Shown here: one piece after another, positions 11,406-23,796 of the stretch
Layout: each line of letters opens with the position of its first letter
Numbering within the stretch: position 1 is the first letter of the stretch
NCBI GenBank assembly: GCA_020205615.1
Contig: CM035169.1
Location: 15,507,258-15,571,257, forward strand
Direction: 5' to 3'
DNA: 64,000 nt
Origin: Panax quinquefolius
Taxonomy: Eukaryota; Streptophyta; Magnoliopsida; Apiales; Araliaceae
Translations under genes and position numbers: made by a program
Notes under the pieces: generated by a model
Databases searched by the model: none
The model's input: only the letters and a program-made list of their open reading frames with translations
What the model was told of the DNA's origin: nothing

Positions 11406-13504
11406 TGTAAGACCCCAACTTATTATTAATGAAATTTAATTTTCTATTTATTATTTTGAAATAGTAAGGGTTGATTTGATTAATGTGGATAGTTATGGGT
11501 AAAATCACAAAATATTTCAAAATAAGCAAGTGGTTATAAAATATTCATTGTTGTCGGGGAATATTCGTTTGGTCGTGGAATATTCAGATCTTGTGGGGAA
11601 TATTAAATGCGATGGCGCTATGCCCATGTGTGGGCCCCATAACTGAAAGCGATTGGATGAAGAAAATGACAAATATAAGTTGTTTAAAAATAACAGTATA
11701 AGTTATTCTGCAATTAATCTTTGTTAAAATACTCGTGGTTAAAACACGGTAGACACCACGGTATTGCACCAATTATTGATTCTTACGTGAAAGGCACTTA
11801 CTCGATAATGGTTACTGATAATTCTTCATTCGATATTTTATTGATTTAATAATTCTTGCGTTGATATTTTATATTCTTGTTGTTTGATAATTGTCATTAC
11901 GGTATTTTTCATTATCGGCAATAATTCATATTATCCTGAATAATATTATTAGATAACATTATTGGCAATGTCTAGAAAGTTACATCTAAGGAGAGGTTTG
12001 GTCACCTAATTGCGCTTAATGAGGAGAAATTCTTATTGAAAAGCCCCTCTTTCCTTGGAATCGCACTGGTTGTCGATATTGTGATTACGTAATATTATTT
12101 GTGAATAATTAATTATTGATTCATATGATGAGAAAAATATTAATTTTATGTGGATATAGATGGAGAAAATTTTTAATGTGACAATTGTTGAAAATTGAAA
12201 TTTTATCTTTTTCTGATAAAATAATTCATTTAAATATATTATTATATTTTAATAATATAATAATGGTGATATTTTTACAACGAATGTGGGATATATGAGT
12301 ATCTGAGGAGGAAGAGTATTTTTTTTTGCATTAAATGTTTAAAACATGTTAAACATGTCGGTGGACCCCATTTATTGACTTGAAATTTGATTATAGCTTG
12401 TAAAATCGTCTGTTTTGGATTTCGGTCAATTTTTGTTTGGAATTTGGAAAAACTTTCTTCTGTAAAGTTGTAGAGAATTGAATTTCCTATAAAAAAGTCG
12501 CGAGTTTCAAATTTTCTGACAAAAGGGCTATTTATTGTGAATTATTGAAGTTTGAAGCTCAGAAATAATTGATTTTTGGAAGTATAAATTATTTAAAATG
12601 ACAAAAACGTTTTTTGTCATCATTATTTTGGGTCTTGCATGTGTTAGAAGTGGCTGAATTCAGATCTCTAAATGTGGGCGTAGGAATAAAATTAATAAAT
12701 TAATATTTTAATAAATTTTCTACTTTGGTGTTTCTAAGCATTTTCCTATAAATAGGGTCTTAGGTTAGAATTGAAAATCACACCGTAAACTGAAGTTTTC
12801 TCTCTCTATATTATCGATGTATTCTTGTGATTATTTTGAGTATACTTTGAGTATTGCTATACGGTGCAAGTTCAAGTCATAAATTTATATCCGTGTTTCA
12901 ATTTAAGATCTTGATCTTTTTCGAGGTAAGGGATATTTTATTTTTACTAGAATGATATTATTTCTTCAATATCATTATCTTTGAAATATTGATCTGAAGT
13001 TTTATCAAATTGAAACTTTTGGTGTCTGAGTTATTATTCACGATATCTGGCACTATTCACGATACTGACACTATTCACGAATCTGAAGACTATTCATAGA
13101 AAAATGAAAATTTTCCTTTTCGTCTAAAATATCTATTGTGGATACTAGCTTTGATTGTATCCATGTTTTGATCATTCTTGAATTTTACACCACTATAATT
13201 ATTTTTGAGGTATTTTGGACATGGATAAAAAAGTACGAATTCTTAATCCTTAATCCTTGTCATTTTGTTTCACCGGATTCGTTTCTTTAAAAATATTTTC
13301 ATCATCCTCGATCTTAAATGATGATATTATTGAATATCTTTGGCTTGTAGTGCAAAGATGAATGATTTCTAAGAATATCTTTGGCCCGTGGTCAAAGATG
13401 AGCAGTGTTTAGATGAACATGACCAATCGATGAATATCTTTGGCTCAGATGTAGATGCAAAGATGAATATTTGATTCCGTATATATATTGTTTGATGTTA
13501 CAAG
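11406..13504 (+). repeat. 3' LTR of element A, left part
   Basis: Starts TGTAAGACCCCAAC right after the polypurine tract and is colinear with 490-2700 of the nested copy, including a TATA box at 12747-12754. It breaks off at GATGTTACAAG (about 13504), where element D begins. The matching LTR end reappears at 32332. About 290 bp of LTR, equivalent to 4230-4515, is found on neither side. Confidence 0.85.
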
Positions 13505-14649
13505 TGTGGCCCCCAAAATTAGGTATACGTCCACCCATCTTGGGTTAAGCACTTATGGTGACGCCTCAAATTTAAATACATCACTTATCTAATATAACTT
13601 ACATGGTACGTAATTTAAATACAACTTATTAACATAACTGCAAGCATGTAGATAATGTGACATAAAGCGTGAGTTTAAATACAAATATAATCTACTAGAT
13701 ATTATACAAACTCAAAAAAAAGTCCTCATTACAATTATTATCACACTATTTCACGAGAATAGTGAGGACTACTAATCTTATCTTGGGACCATCACTCGTT
13801 TCCCGAGGCTCGTCCCGGCTATATTCTCATTTCACGAAGAAAACGGTGAAAGAAAGGGTGAGCTCAACTAGCCCGATGAAATATTATGACTAAGATAATG
13901 CGAATAAATTATCAATAGTCTTGAATAATGTTAAAGCGATAAAATACAATAGACAACCCGGTTTAAGCTGCGGTGAATATCTGATCCATTAAAAGAGTCA
14001 AGTAGAAAATAAAATCTACTATCTTTTAGGTTTTAAAGGTTTTTCATCAACATTATATTGAGACTCGAAACTTTAATAAATATTCACATCATCGAATCAC
14101 CCCACCACTGACGGCCAGGATATTCTTTAGTATCGCGACCACAATTATTCATGCACTTCTGGGCGAGAATATTTGTGTATTCATTAATAATCATGATCAT
14201 ACCAACAAGCATCCATCGATACACTACGACCACTTTGAGGATTTTTATCACATCATTTGTAACATTACGGTCGTGATTACATACAAGAATAGTCTCTGGT
14301 CATAATCATACCAAGTCCATCATGCATGCTACAGACCCACGAGATGACTTTCAAAAAAATATAAACATGAGGATGATGACAATGATATAAGAATTGATAA
14401 AACAAGTTCAAGAATTATTTTATCCGAGGAATTATTAACGTCAAATTATCAACATGATCTTTGTTTTGTAGAGTAAAATTCAAGAATGATCGGAAGAATA
14501 TTTCCATGAAAAGATCTTTGGATGAAACCTTGAATATCGAGGATATTCTACTAATTTCATGGAGTATAGAAGTCAAAGTTTTAACTTATTTGGGTATAAT
14601 AAAGAATGGAATAACAAAAGAAATCACCGTAAATGCGATGAGGCCGCCG

Positions 14650-15060
14650 ACGAGTTATTCAACGAGAATAATAAATAACGGAACCGGTCGGTGAAATTCA
14701 CACAAGCGGGGATGTTCAACGAGAATAATAAAGATGGAACCGGATCCGGTGTAAAACACGCGATGGGATATTCCAACGGAATAATAAAGACGGAACCCGG
14801 TCGGGTGTAAAACACACCGCGAGCGAGGATGTTCCAGCGAGAATAATAAAAAAGCGGAACCGGTCCGGTTGTAAAACACTGCGAGCAGGATGTTCCAACG
14901 AATAATAATAAAAGCGGAACCGAATTCCGGTGTAAAACACACCTGAATGTGATGTTCAGCGAGAATAATAATAAAAGCGGAACCGGAAAACACTGAAACC
15001 AATAAAAGCCGGAACCGAAGGTTGTAAAACATGTGAGCATGTTCCAGGCGAGAATAATAG
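14650..15060 (-). repeat. ~57-bp tandem repeats inside the 3' LTR of C
   Basis: About seven imperfect copies of a unit containing CGAGAATAATAAAAGCGGAA, then CCGG..GTGTAAAACACA. Related arrays sit at the matching place in every LTR of this group: 22210-22580, 24830-25060, 30970-31200, and on the plus strand 44030-44470 and 49820-50240. Copy number differs between LTRs. The apparent open frames here are products of the repeat and not genes. Confidence 0.8.
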
Positions 15061-15439
15061 AAGAATGTCACCAAGTATAGGGTAAACCAAGCCATATCTG
15101 AGGTTATTCCAACGAGAATAATAAGCGATGGAATAACAACGATTCTCTTCATGAATAAGAAAGAATAACACCCTTACATTTGGTAGGAGATTGAATCTTT
15201 ATGGCGATGTAGTAACAAAATACTCTTCTTCTTTCTCTCTTATTCTCTCTATACTTTCTCTCTATAAGCTTGAATGAATTAAGTGAAAATAATGAAGCCC
15301 TAGGCCTCTATTTATAGAAGATTTCTAGCTTAGCACTTCTTAGTGTGAAAAGGCAAGTGGCTGTGACTTGTTGGTTTGGCGCTTTGTAATGTGAAGCGAC
15401 AAGTGGTTCGGCCTTTTGTAATGTGAAGCGACAAGTGGT

Positions 15440-15670
15440 TCGGCGTCTGGTAAAGGTAATTACTATTAACGAAGGTAAATACTATTGTGAAGGTAAATAC
15501 TATTCACAAGGGTAATACTTATTATTGAAGGTAAATCTTATTCACGAGGATAATTACTATTGGCGAAGGTAAATACTATTCACAAGGGGTAATTACTATT
15601 GTGCGAAGGTAAATACTATTCACAAGGGTAATTACTATTATTATGAAGGTAAATACTTATTGATGAAGAG
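15440..15670 (-). repeat. ~36-bp tandem repeats in the 3' LTR of C
   Basis: Alternating GGTAATTACTATTGTGAA and GGTAAATACTATTCACAAG units, about six times. The equivalent block in the 5' LTR is 22970-23170. It lies upstream of the TATA box on the minus strand, so it may be an LTR enhancer-type repeat. That role is inference. Confidence 0.7.
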
Positions 15671-16329
15671 ACTCTTAGATGATGACATATGAGCCCCCAA
15701 AAATAATCAAACTTACCACAAATCATTTTTTTTTAATCGACACATATTTAATCTTTCAATAATTATTAATCATTTATAACTTATGCGTCTCAATTATTGA
15801 TTTAATCTTATAACATATTATACGAGATGATCTTGTGACAATAATTGAATCAATAATATAAGAGATATGATCGCGGTGATTCTTGTAGCGATAATTGAGC
15901 GTAGGTGAGTGACTTCTCACGTAAGCATCGATAATCAATCTGGTAGTGTCTTCTTATGCAACCACGCATTATTCTTTACTTTTTACCATAGGGTAGTTCA
16001 GCGGTTTTAACGGTAACACCTCCGTAGTTATTTTTATAAAAATATTTTTGTCGTTTTCTCGATCAAATGATAATTACATTGTGGGGTCCACCAATGATTG
16101 AGCCGTTATGCGAATATTCCCTAACAAAAAGAATATTCCCAGAGCCAAACGAATATTTTATAACAACTTGCATACTTTGCAAAATTTATAAATATTACCT
16201 GAACTATAACATTATATCAAATTTATTCCATAATATTCAAAAATAATATTTATAGAAAAATTCATCTTTATTTATAAAAGTTGGGGTCTTCTGACCTCCC
16301 TTAACATGAAATTTAAGCCCTCGAAATTA

Positions 16330-16620
16330 GAATTGCGATACACAGTATGTCGAAGAGGTAAGGATACCTTGATTTCATTTGATTCTAACTCCCAGTCATT
16401 TCCTCAACATCGTGGTTCCTCCATAAAACTTTGACTTGAGGTATAACCTTGGGCGTAGAATATGTTCCTTCTTATCAAAATTTGAGCAGGAACCTCTTAA
16501 TACGTCGAATCTTCCACTATTTCGTCCGTTCTAACTTCGATAATATGGTTGGGGTCTTTCACATATTTACGTAACATAGATATGTGAAAAGCGTTATGAA
16601 CACGAGACATATTTGGCGGA
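16330..16620 (-). pseudogene. Chromodomain and integrase tail of element C
   Basis: The minus strand reads, with frame changes, ILDKKEHILR, then VIPQVKVLWRNH and a VEEMTGS-like ending (complement of about 16390-16500). This matches the end of element A (11195-11345). The tract CCTCCCTTAAC at 16296-16306 is its polypurine tract in reverse. Confidence 0.75.
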
Positions 16621-17620
16621 AAGCGAGTCTATAGGCCCACGATTCCTACTCGATCGAGGATTAAAATGGGCCAGATGAATCGAGGATTAAGTTTTCCTCT
16701 CTTTCCAAATCTTGTAACTCCTTTCCATGGAAGCGACTCTTAACAACACATGATCTCTATATCGAATTCCACGTCCTTTCGATGAAGATCGGCATAACTC
16801 TTTATGTCGATTTTGTGAGGTTTTTATCGTTGTCGGATCGTTTGAATCTTTTAAGTGAGTCATATTACCAACTCGGTCCCAACAACGTTGCTTCACCCAC
16901 CTCATCCCGACATCTTTGGAGAGCGACACTTTCTTCCATCTGATGCTTGAATGGAGCCATGCGATACTTGCTTGATAAGCTGTTGTTGTGGAAAACTCCA
17001 CCAATGGTAAGAACTTGTCCCAACTCCTTGAAATCAAGGACCACGAGTCTTAATAGATCTTGAGAGTTTGAATAGTCCTCTCCATTGTCCGTCCGTCCGA
17101 GGGATGATATCTTAGAAAGCTAAATCGTGAAATCTGTGCCGTAGCTTTTTGCAAACTAACCCAAAATCGTGAAGTGAATCTTGGGTCTCGATCGAAACTA
17201 TGGATCTTAGGCATACCATGCGATCTTACAATCTCGTTTATGTACATCTGAGCAAGGCGTTCAAGTGTATAAGTTTCTCGTATCGGTAAGAAATGAAGCG
17301 GACTTGGTCAATCTATCAACAATGACCCAAATCGCATCAATGCCTTGAGAAACCTTAGGAAGGCCGTGCTTGAAATCCATGGTAATGTGCTCCCACTTCC
17401 ATTACGGAATTTCAAGTGGTTGCTGATGGACCTTTTGGTACTTGATGCTCGCTTTAACTTTCGTTGACAAGTTAGACACCTTGAGATAAGCAGTATTATC
17501 TCTCTCTTCATATTGCTCCACCAAAATGTATGGCGAATATCATGATACATTTGGTACTCCCGAGATGGATTGCAAATGGTGTGTTGTGCGCCTCCATCAT
17601 GATATTATACTTTAAATCGG
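16620..17620 (-). pseudogene. Integrase of element C (broken)
   Basis: Minus-strand blocks in N-to-C order: MYHDIRHTFWWSNMKREI (start near 17550), CLTCQRKLKRASSTK (near 17470), [20 protein letters not shown] (near 17370), then [20 protein letters not shown] (near 17215), the FSFLRYHPSDGRTMERTIQT stretch near 17110, and YRDHVLLRV near 16755. Pieces lie in at least three frames. Residues of the catalytic core can be traced, but no continuous protein exists. Confidence 0.85.
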
Positions 17621-17879
17621 GGTCGTTAGGAACACAAAAGTGCAGAGTTGACTTCGAGTATTCCTTCTTCATCGATTCTTGCTTGGCGTAGCACCTTCTT
17701 GCACTTTTTCTTCCTCATACGCATCGGCTCCAGTGCAGTAGCTTGAAAGCGACTTTAACTTTATCGATTAAAGTCGGTTCTACTCGTATACCATTATCAT
17801 CACGTGCGTCCACAGGTCTTTAATTCTATCTCCATCCTTTGCAAGTCACACAAAATGGGCCTTTGCGTTGACAATATCG

Positions 17880-18340
17880 CTTTTCGTACTTGCATATGAT
17901 TTCTACTTCGATCGTCATTTTACCGTTTCTTTTCGAGGATGGTATTGGATGGTATGATCATAATCTTTCAGCGATTCAAGCCAGCGTCGTTTATCGCGTA
18001 TTGAGTTCCTTTTGAGTGAAGAAATATTTGAGGCTTTTATGATCCGTAAAGATCTCCACTTTCTCCCCATCTGAAGTAATGCCTCCAAATTTTAAGTCTG
18101 CAAAGACAACGGTTTATGACTCTAGATCATGAGTAGGATAATTCCTCTCATATTCTTTGAGTTGTCGCGAGAGGCATAAACTATAACTTTTCCATGTTGC
18201 ATAAGAACACATCCCACCCTTTGCTAGAAGCATCACTTTGTAGATGACAAATCCCTCAAGGCGGATGGTATTGTCGAGCAGTCTTTGAAATAAGTCTCCT
18301 CTTGAGTTCTTGAAAACTCTTCTCACATTCTTCGCTCCAA
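17880..18340 (-). pseudogene. RNase H of element C (broken)
   Basis: Minus-strand text EGFVIYKVMLLAKGGMCSYA, then RQLKEYERNYPTHDLES (ending near 18114), followed by LKYFFTQKELN-like sequence (complement of about 18005-18040). This is the same order as A 7560-8010. Frameshifts are present. Confidence 0.8.
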
Positions 18341-19262
18341 TAGAACTTTGTATCTTTCCGAGTCGGTTTGAGTCGATGGAATAGCGATTAGAAAAATCCT
18401 TCCACGAATCTCAGATAATAACCAAATTAAGCAGAAAGCTACGTGCTTGATCCTTGATTTAGGTTGTTCCCGACTTTGAATAGCTTGATCTTTCTTTGGG
18501 TCAGCGGATATTCCATGACTTGATACCACGTGCCCAGGAATGCTACTTCTTGACGAACTCGCATTTCTTGACTTGGCATAAAGCTTATATTCACGAAGCT
18601 TTTGGAGTGTCGACCTCAAAGTGTTGCTCATGATCTTCACGGCTTTTGGAATAAATAAGGATGTCATCAATAAAGGCGACCACAAAGTGATCTAAATATT
18701 CCTTGAATACTCGGTTCATCATATCCATGAAGGCGGCGGGGAGCATTAGTCGATCAAAGGACATGACTAGGAATTCATAATGCCGTCTGGGGAGTTACGG
18801 CGAGCCGTCTTTGGAATGTCGGTGGTTCTAATCTTCAATTGGTGATATCCGGAGCGAAGATCGATCTTTGAAAAGAATTTGGCTCCTTACTGTTGGTCAA
18901 ACAGGTCATCAATACGTGGCAATGGATACCTATTTTTGATGGTGACGTGATTCAACTCCAGATAATCAATACAAAGTCGCATACTCCCATCTTTCTTCTT
19001 CACGAATAGAGCAGGGCACCCCGAGGAGAAGTCTTGGGGCGAATAAAGCGATGTCTAACAATTCCTGCGGTTGGGTCTTTAACTCACGAAGTTCAATAGG
19101 AGCCATTCGATATGGGGCTTTGGAAATAGGTTTTGTCTGGGGGTTCAAGTCGATACAAAATTCAATTTCACGCTCTGGGGTAGGCGGGAAGTTCTTGAGG
19201 AATCGTCGGAAATTTATTAACAATAGGAATATCGTTTAAAAGCGGCGTATTTTTATTTAAAT
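18340..19262 (-). pseudogene. Reverse transcriptase of element C (broken)
   Basis: Minus-strand blocks are [40 protein letters not shown] (19180-19060), PRIDDLF-like sequence near 18905, and the catalytic FIDD (complement of 18663-18674) within [13 protein letters not shown]. The ending VSSHGISADPKKDQAIQSRE, a connection-domain block, lies near 18520-18460. The N-terminal part is the longest clean stretch in the element. Stops and indels occur between blocks. Confidence 0.88.
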
Positions 19263-19379
19263 CGTGACATGAGCTAAGAAAGCTTGACATCCGTTTTTCA
19301 ATAAGCGAATAGCTTTATGGCTTGAGATGGCCGTGATTGATTTTAATGGTTTGGTCGTTTGAATTAGCATAATAGGTTG

Positions 19380-19780
19380 ATTAGGAATATGAAAGCTATG
19401 ACGCTTACGAAAACAATCGATTTTTGCATGATAAGTAGTTAACGATCGATCCACAGAATCACGTCGAATCAAGTATTTTTAATGAAATAAGATCGACGGG
19501 TAATGTGAGGTGCAAATTTGAACCAAACAAGACTTATAAGCGATGGATGTAATGAAGGTTTCTCCCAGCGGAGTTTCCACAGATAAGTCAAAGTCTAATT
19601 TCTCGAGTCAAATTTAATCGATGGCGCAAGTAGGAGAAATAAAAGAATGGGTAGAACCGGTATCAAATAAAGTATAGACTTCATTAGAGTTTATGATAAG
19701 CTTACAAGTGATGACCTCATTCGGTTCCTTGCTCTTTGGGAGGTCACAACAAATGCTCTCCCTTGCACTCTGGGTTTTGA
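19380..19780 (-). pseudogene. Aspartic protease of element C (broken)
   Basis: The catalytic DTG is encoded by the complement of 19656-19664, in a TLFDTGSTHSFISP-like context. The C-terminal block, LTTYHAKIDCFRKRHSFHIP, is the complement of about 19445-19385. It sits between the zinc knuckles and RT as in element A. Confidence 0.85.
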
Positions 19781-19799
19781 ATTTTACGGGATGGCCTTT

Positions 19800-20916
19800 G
19801 GTGCCTCCATCCTAGCTGAATTTGTCTTGATGGCAACGACAAAATCGAGCTAAGTGACCTTCTCTTCCACAATTATAACATGCTTTGGATGGCGTGGCGC
19901 GATTTGGTGATGTGTCCCCTCTCCTCGCATTTGAAGCATATGATGGGTGGTCTTTCTCCTTCCTTAACAATGGGTCTTTGGTCTTGACGTCTTTCCATCA
20001 TTGTTGAATCTCCTTTTCTTGAAATGTCCATTCTTATTGTTTTGGCCACGATTACCACCAAAGTGGTTACCATATCGCTTTGATTCCTCCACGCTTGTTG
20101 TCACTTGCAGCCGATGACTATTCTCATTTGGTATTATAATTTTGTTATTTGCTTCTCTTTTAGTTGCGTTGACTCGTTATCGCGCTCCACTAAGCGAGCC
20201 TATTTTTACAACATCGAATACAAACCACGGTTTATGAGAAATAAGATGTTGGCGTATCTCGACTTCAAACCTCTTAAAAACATTAGCGCCATTCTCTCTT
20301 CATTATCCACCAGTGGGGCCTATGGCCAGTGATAACTCATGAAATTTTGCCTCGTATTGCGACACGGTCGTATTGTTTTGTTCGACTTGATAAACTCCAC
20401 CTCCTTCGTGTGGCGAATACTTTCGGGAAAGTATTTGTCGTTGAAACGACTCTGGAACTTCTCCCAAGATATCTTGATCTGCAATTTGGTTGAGTCGTTT
20501 TTCTGGAATTCCCACCGATGTCCGCCTCTCAGCGCGACATAAAAGCGTGAAGGAACCTTTTGCTCCTCGGAGCATCCCAAGACATCAAATATCTTGGTAA
20601 TCTGCTTTATCCATGCTTCCCGAAGTGGTTTTGGCTCTCCCTTAAACTCCGGTGGTCCCGGCTCCTTGAATTGTTTAGCGGTGGCCCGCAGAGTTTTTCG
20701 TGTTTCCACCTACGTTTTGGGCGAGAGTCGCTCTCTACTTTCTTTGTTGCATAAATTACATAAAGCCTCTGAACATTTGATCGTTCATCATTTGGTCGGT
20801 GTTGTTGTTTGCGTGAGGATTGTCGCCTTCACGATGCACATTATCTTGATTATTGATATGTGGTGAATCAACGATCGCTGCGCTCCATTCTTATTCTCAA
20901 CATTCTCGGATGTCAT
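19800..20916 (-). pseudogene. gag of element C (capsid plus zinc knuckles)
   Basis: The likely start is the ATG complementary to 20914-20916 (reads MTSENVENKNGA), which matches the start in element D (MASENAE). The capsid domain runs PGPPEFKGEPKPLREAWIKQ, then ITKIFDVLGCSEEQKVP, to FPESIRHTKEVEFIK (complement of 20709-20380). Two zinc-knuckle traces follow, ICFKCEERGHITKSRH (complement of about 19950-19900) and CYNCGREGHLARFC (complement of about 19880-19835). The first knuckle lacks a final Cys in this copy. Two overlapping open stretches of 90 and 129 codons show a recent frameshift. Confidence 0.85.
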
Positions 20917-20929
20917 TTTGAGATCTTGC

Positions 20930-21091
20930 CACAAAACAAAAGGTTAATTGACGTGTAACAAATTATCCTTATCTTACGACCAACCAATAAAATAGCACAT
21001 AAACTTAGGTAGGTCATATACTAGCGAAGGTATTCCCGTCTCTCCCTCTCTAGTACTATTCTCACATCTTAGCTTGGGGATCATATCCTAA
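20930..21091 (-). other. Leader of element C
   Basis: Lies between the PBS and the gag ATG on the minus strand. It is similar to 4763-4925, 29720-29880 and 63080-63243. No gene is seen. Confidence 0.6.
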
Positions 21092-21103
21092 GCTACGATA
21101 CCA
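21092..21103 (-). other. Primer binding site of element C
   Basis: The reverse complement reads TGGTATCGTAGC, next to the 5' LTR. It differs from the initiator tRNA-Met site TGGTATCAGAGC at two adjacent bases. Element D has the identical variant. Confidence 0.8.
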
Positions 21104-21104
21104 A

Positions 21105-23796
21105 TGTGGCGCCCCAAAATTAGGTATACATCACCCATCTTGGGTAGCCACTTACATGGTATGCACAAATTTAAATACAACTTATTAACATAAGCGCCGT
21201 ATGCAATCGACATAAAGCGTGAGTTTAAATACAAATATAAATCTACTAGATATTATACTGAAACTCGAAAAAAGTCCTCATTACAATTATTATCACCTTA
21301 TTTTACGAAATAGTGAGGACTACTAATCTTATCTTGAGGACCATCACTTTCGTTTCCCAGGCTAAATCCCGGCTATATTCTCATTTCACGAAGAGAACGG
21401 TGAAAGAAAGGGTGAGCTCAACTAGCCCGATGAAATATTATGACTAAGATAATGCGAATAAATTATCAATAGTCTTGAATAATGTTAAAGCGATAAAATA
21501 CTGATAGACAACCAGTTTAAGCTGCGGTGAATATCTGATCCATTAAAAGAGTCAGTAGAAAATAAAATCTACTATCTTTTAGGTTTTAAAGGTTTTTCAT
21601 CAACATTATTATAAATTGAGACTCGACTTTAATAAATATTCCACATCATCGAATCACCCCTTTTTCTGACGAGGATATTCTTTAGTATCACGACCACAAT
21701 TATTCATACTTCTGGGCGAGAATATTTGTGTATTCATTAATAATTATGATCGTACCAACAAGCATCCATCGATGCACTTTCTGACCTTTGAGGATTTTTA
21801 TCACATCATTTGTAACATTACGGTCGTGATTACATCAGAATAGTCTCTGGTCATAATCATACCAAGTCCATCTATGCACTTCTGAATACGAGATGACTTT
21901 AAAAAAATATAAACATGAGGATGATGACAATGATATAAAAATTGATAAAAACAAGTTCAAAATTATTTTATCCGGGAATTATTAACGTCAAATTATCGAC
22001 ATGATCTTTGTTTTGTAGAGTAAAATTCAAGAATGATCGAAGAATATTTCCATGAAAAGATCTTTGGATGAAACGCATTGAAATATCGAGGATATTCTAC
22101 TAATTTCATGGAGTATAGAAGTCAAAGTTTTAACTTATTTGGGTATAATAAAGAATGGAATAACAAAAGAAATCACCATAAATGCGATGAACCCTTGCAC
22201 GAGACGAGTTATTCAACGAAATAATAAATAACGGAACCGGTCGGTGAAATTCACCCAAGCGGGATGTTCAATGAGAATAATAAAAGATGGAACCCGGTCA
22301 GGGTGTAAAACACACGAGATAGGATATTCAGCAGAATAATAAAATAAGAGCGGAACGGTCGGTGTGTAAACACACGAGACGAGGATGTTCCAGCGAGAAT
22401 AATAAAAATTTTAACCCGATCAGGTGTAAAACCACACGATAGGATGTTCAGCAGAATAATAAAGGCGGAACCAGTCGGTGTAAAACACCTGAGCGGGATG
22501 TTCAGCGAATAATAATAATAAAGCGGAACCGGTCCGTGTAAAAACACAAAACGGGATGTTCAATGAGAATAATAGAAGAATGTCACCAAGTATAGGGTAA
22601 ACCACTTATCTGAGTTATTCAAGCGAGAATAATAAGCGATGGAATAACAACGTTCTCTTCATGAATAAGAAAATAACACCCCTTACATTTGGTAGGAGAT
22701 TGAATCTTTGCGGATGATGTAGTAACAAAATACTCTTCTTCTTTCTCTCTTATTCTCTCTATACTTTCTCTCTATAAGCTTGAATGAATTAAGTGAAAAT
22801 AATGAAGCCCTAGGCCTCTGTTTATAGAAGATTTCTAGCTTAGCACTGCTTAGTGTGAAAAGCGAGTGGCTTGTGGCTTGTGAAAAGGTTTGGCCTTTGT
22901 AATGTGAAGCGACAAGTGGTTCGGCGCTTTGTAATGTGAAGCGACAAGTGGTTGACGTCTGTGCGGTAAAGGTAATTACTTGATAGCGAAGGTAAATACT
23001 ATTGTGAAGGTAAATACTATTCACAAGAGGTAATTATTCTTGTGAAGGTAAATACTATTCACGAAGGATAATTACTATTGTGAAGGTAAATACTATTCAC
23101 AAGGGTAATTACTATTGTGAAGGTAAATACTATTCACAAGGGTAATTACTATTGTGAAGGTAATTCTTATTGATGAAGAGACTCTTAGATGATGACATAT
23201 GAGCCCCCATAAAATAATCAAACTTACCACAAATCATAACACATATTTAATCTTTCAATAATTATTAATCATTTATAACTTATCGTCTCAATTATTGATT
23301 TAATCTATAACATATTATCTGAGATGATCTTGTGACAATAATTGAATCGATAATATAAGAGATATGATCGTGAATTCTTTATAGCAATAATTGAAGCGTA
23401 AATTGAGTGACTTCTCACGTAAGCATCGATAATCAATCTGTGTCTTCTTCTTCTGCTGACCCACAGCGTATTCTTTGTACTTTTACCATAGGGTGAGTTC
23501 AGCGGTTTTAACGGTAACACCTCCGTAGTTATTTTTATAAAATATTTTTATGTCGTTTTCTCGATCAAATGATAATTACATGTTTAAGGGTCCACCATGA
23601 TTGAGCCGTTATGCGAATATTCCTAAAAAAGAATATTCCCAGGCCAAACAGAATATTTTATAACAACTTGCATACTTTGCAAAATTTATAAATATTACCT
23701 GACTATAACATTATATCAAATTTATTCCATAATATTCAAAATAATATTTATAGAAAAATTCATCTTTATTTATAAAAAAATTTGGGGTCTTCTGAC
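21105..23796 (-). repeat. 5' LTR of element C
   Basis: The 2.69-kb LTR starts (plus view) TGTGGCGCCCCAAAATT and ends GGGGTCTTCTGAC. It is colinear with 13559-16295 and has many small indels. The TATA position (about 22818) reads TGTTTATA, a changed base relative to the other LTR. The ~57-bp array at 22210-22580 and the 36-bp array at 22970-23170 lie inside. Confidence 0.85.

Larger units (their letters stand above)
13559..16295 (-). repeat. 3' LTR of element C
   Basis: The 2.74-kb LTR is colinear with 21105-23796. In plus-strand view it begins TGACGCCTCAAATTT, diverged from TGTGGCGCCCCAAAATT in the other copy. It ends GGGGTCTTCTGAC beside the polypurine tract. A TATA box in reverse, TATTTATA, is at 15309-15316, followed on the minus strand by a CT/GA-rich transcription start area. 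It contains two tandem repeat blocks listed separately. Confidence 0.85.
13559..23796 (-). mobile_element. Ty3/gypsy chromovirus element C, decayed, nested in an LTR of D
   Basis: Minus-strand element of about 10.2 kb. The 5' LTR is 21105-23796, the PBS 21092-21103, gag-pol 20916 down to 16330, and the 3' LTR 13559-16295. It interrupts an LTR of D after its first 54 bp: TGTGGCCCCCAAAATT to CACTTATGG on the left, TTACATGGTAC resuming on the right. Domain order is gag, protease, RT, RNase H, integrase, chromodomain, as in Del/Tekay elements. All coding blocks carry stops or frameshifts. Confidence 0.85.

Noticed and set aside
14624..15171. Overlapping 138-, 165-, 74- and 71-codon minus-strand frames
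   Set aside because: They lie wholly in the ~57-bp LTR tandem repeats, in several frames at once, with the same residues recurring.
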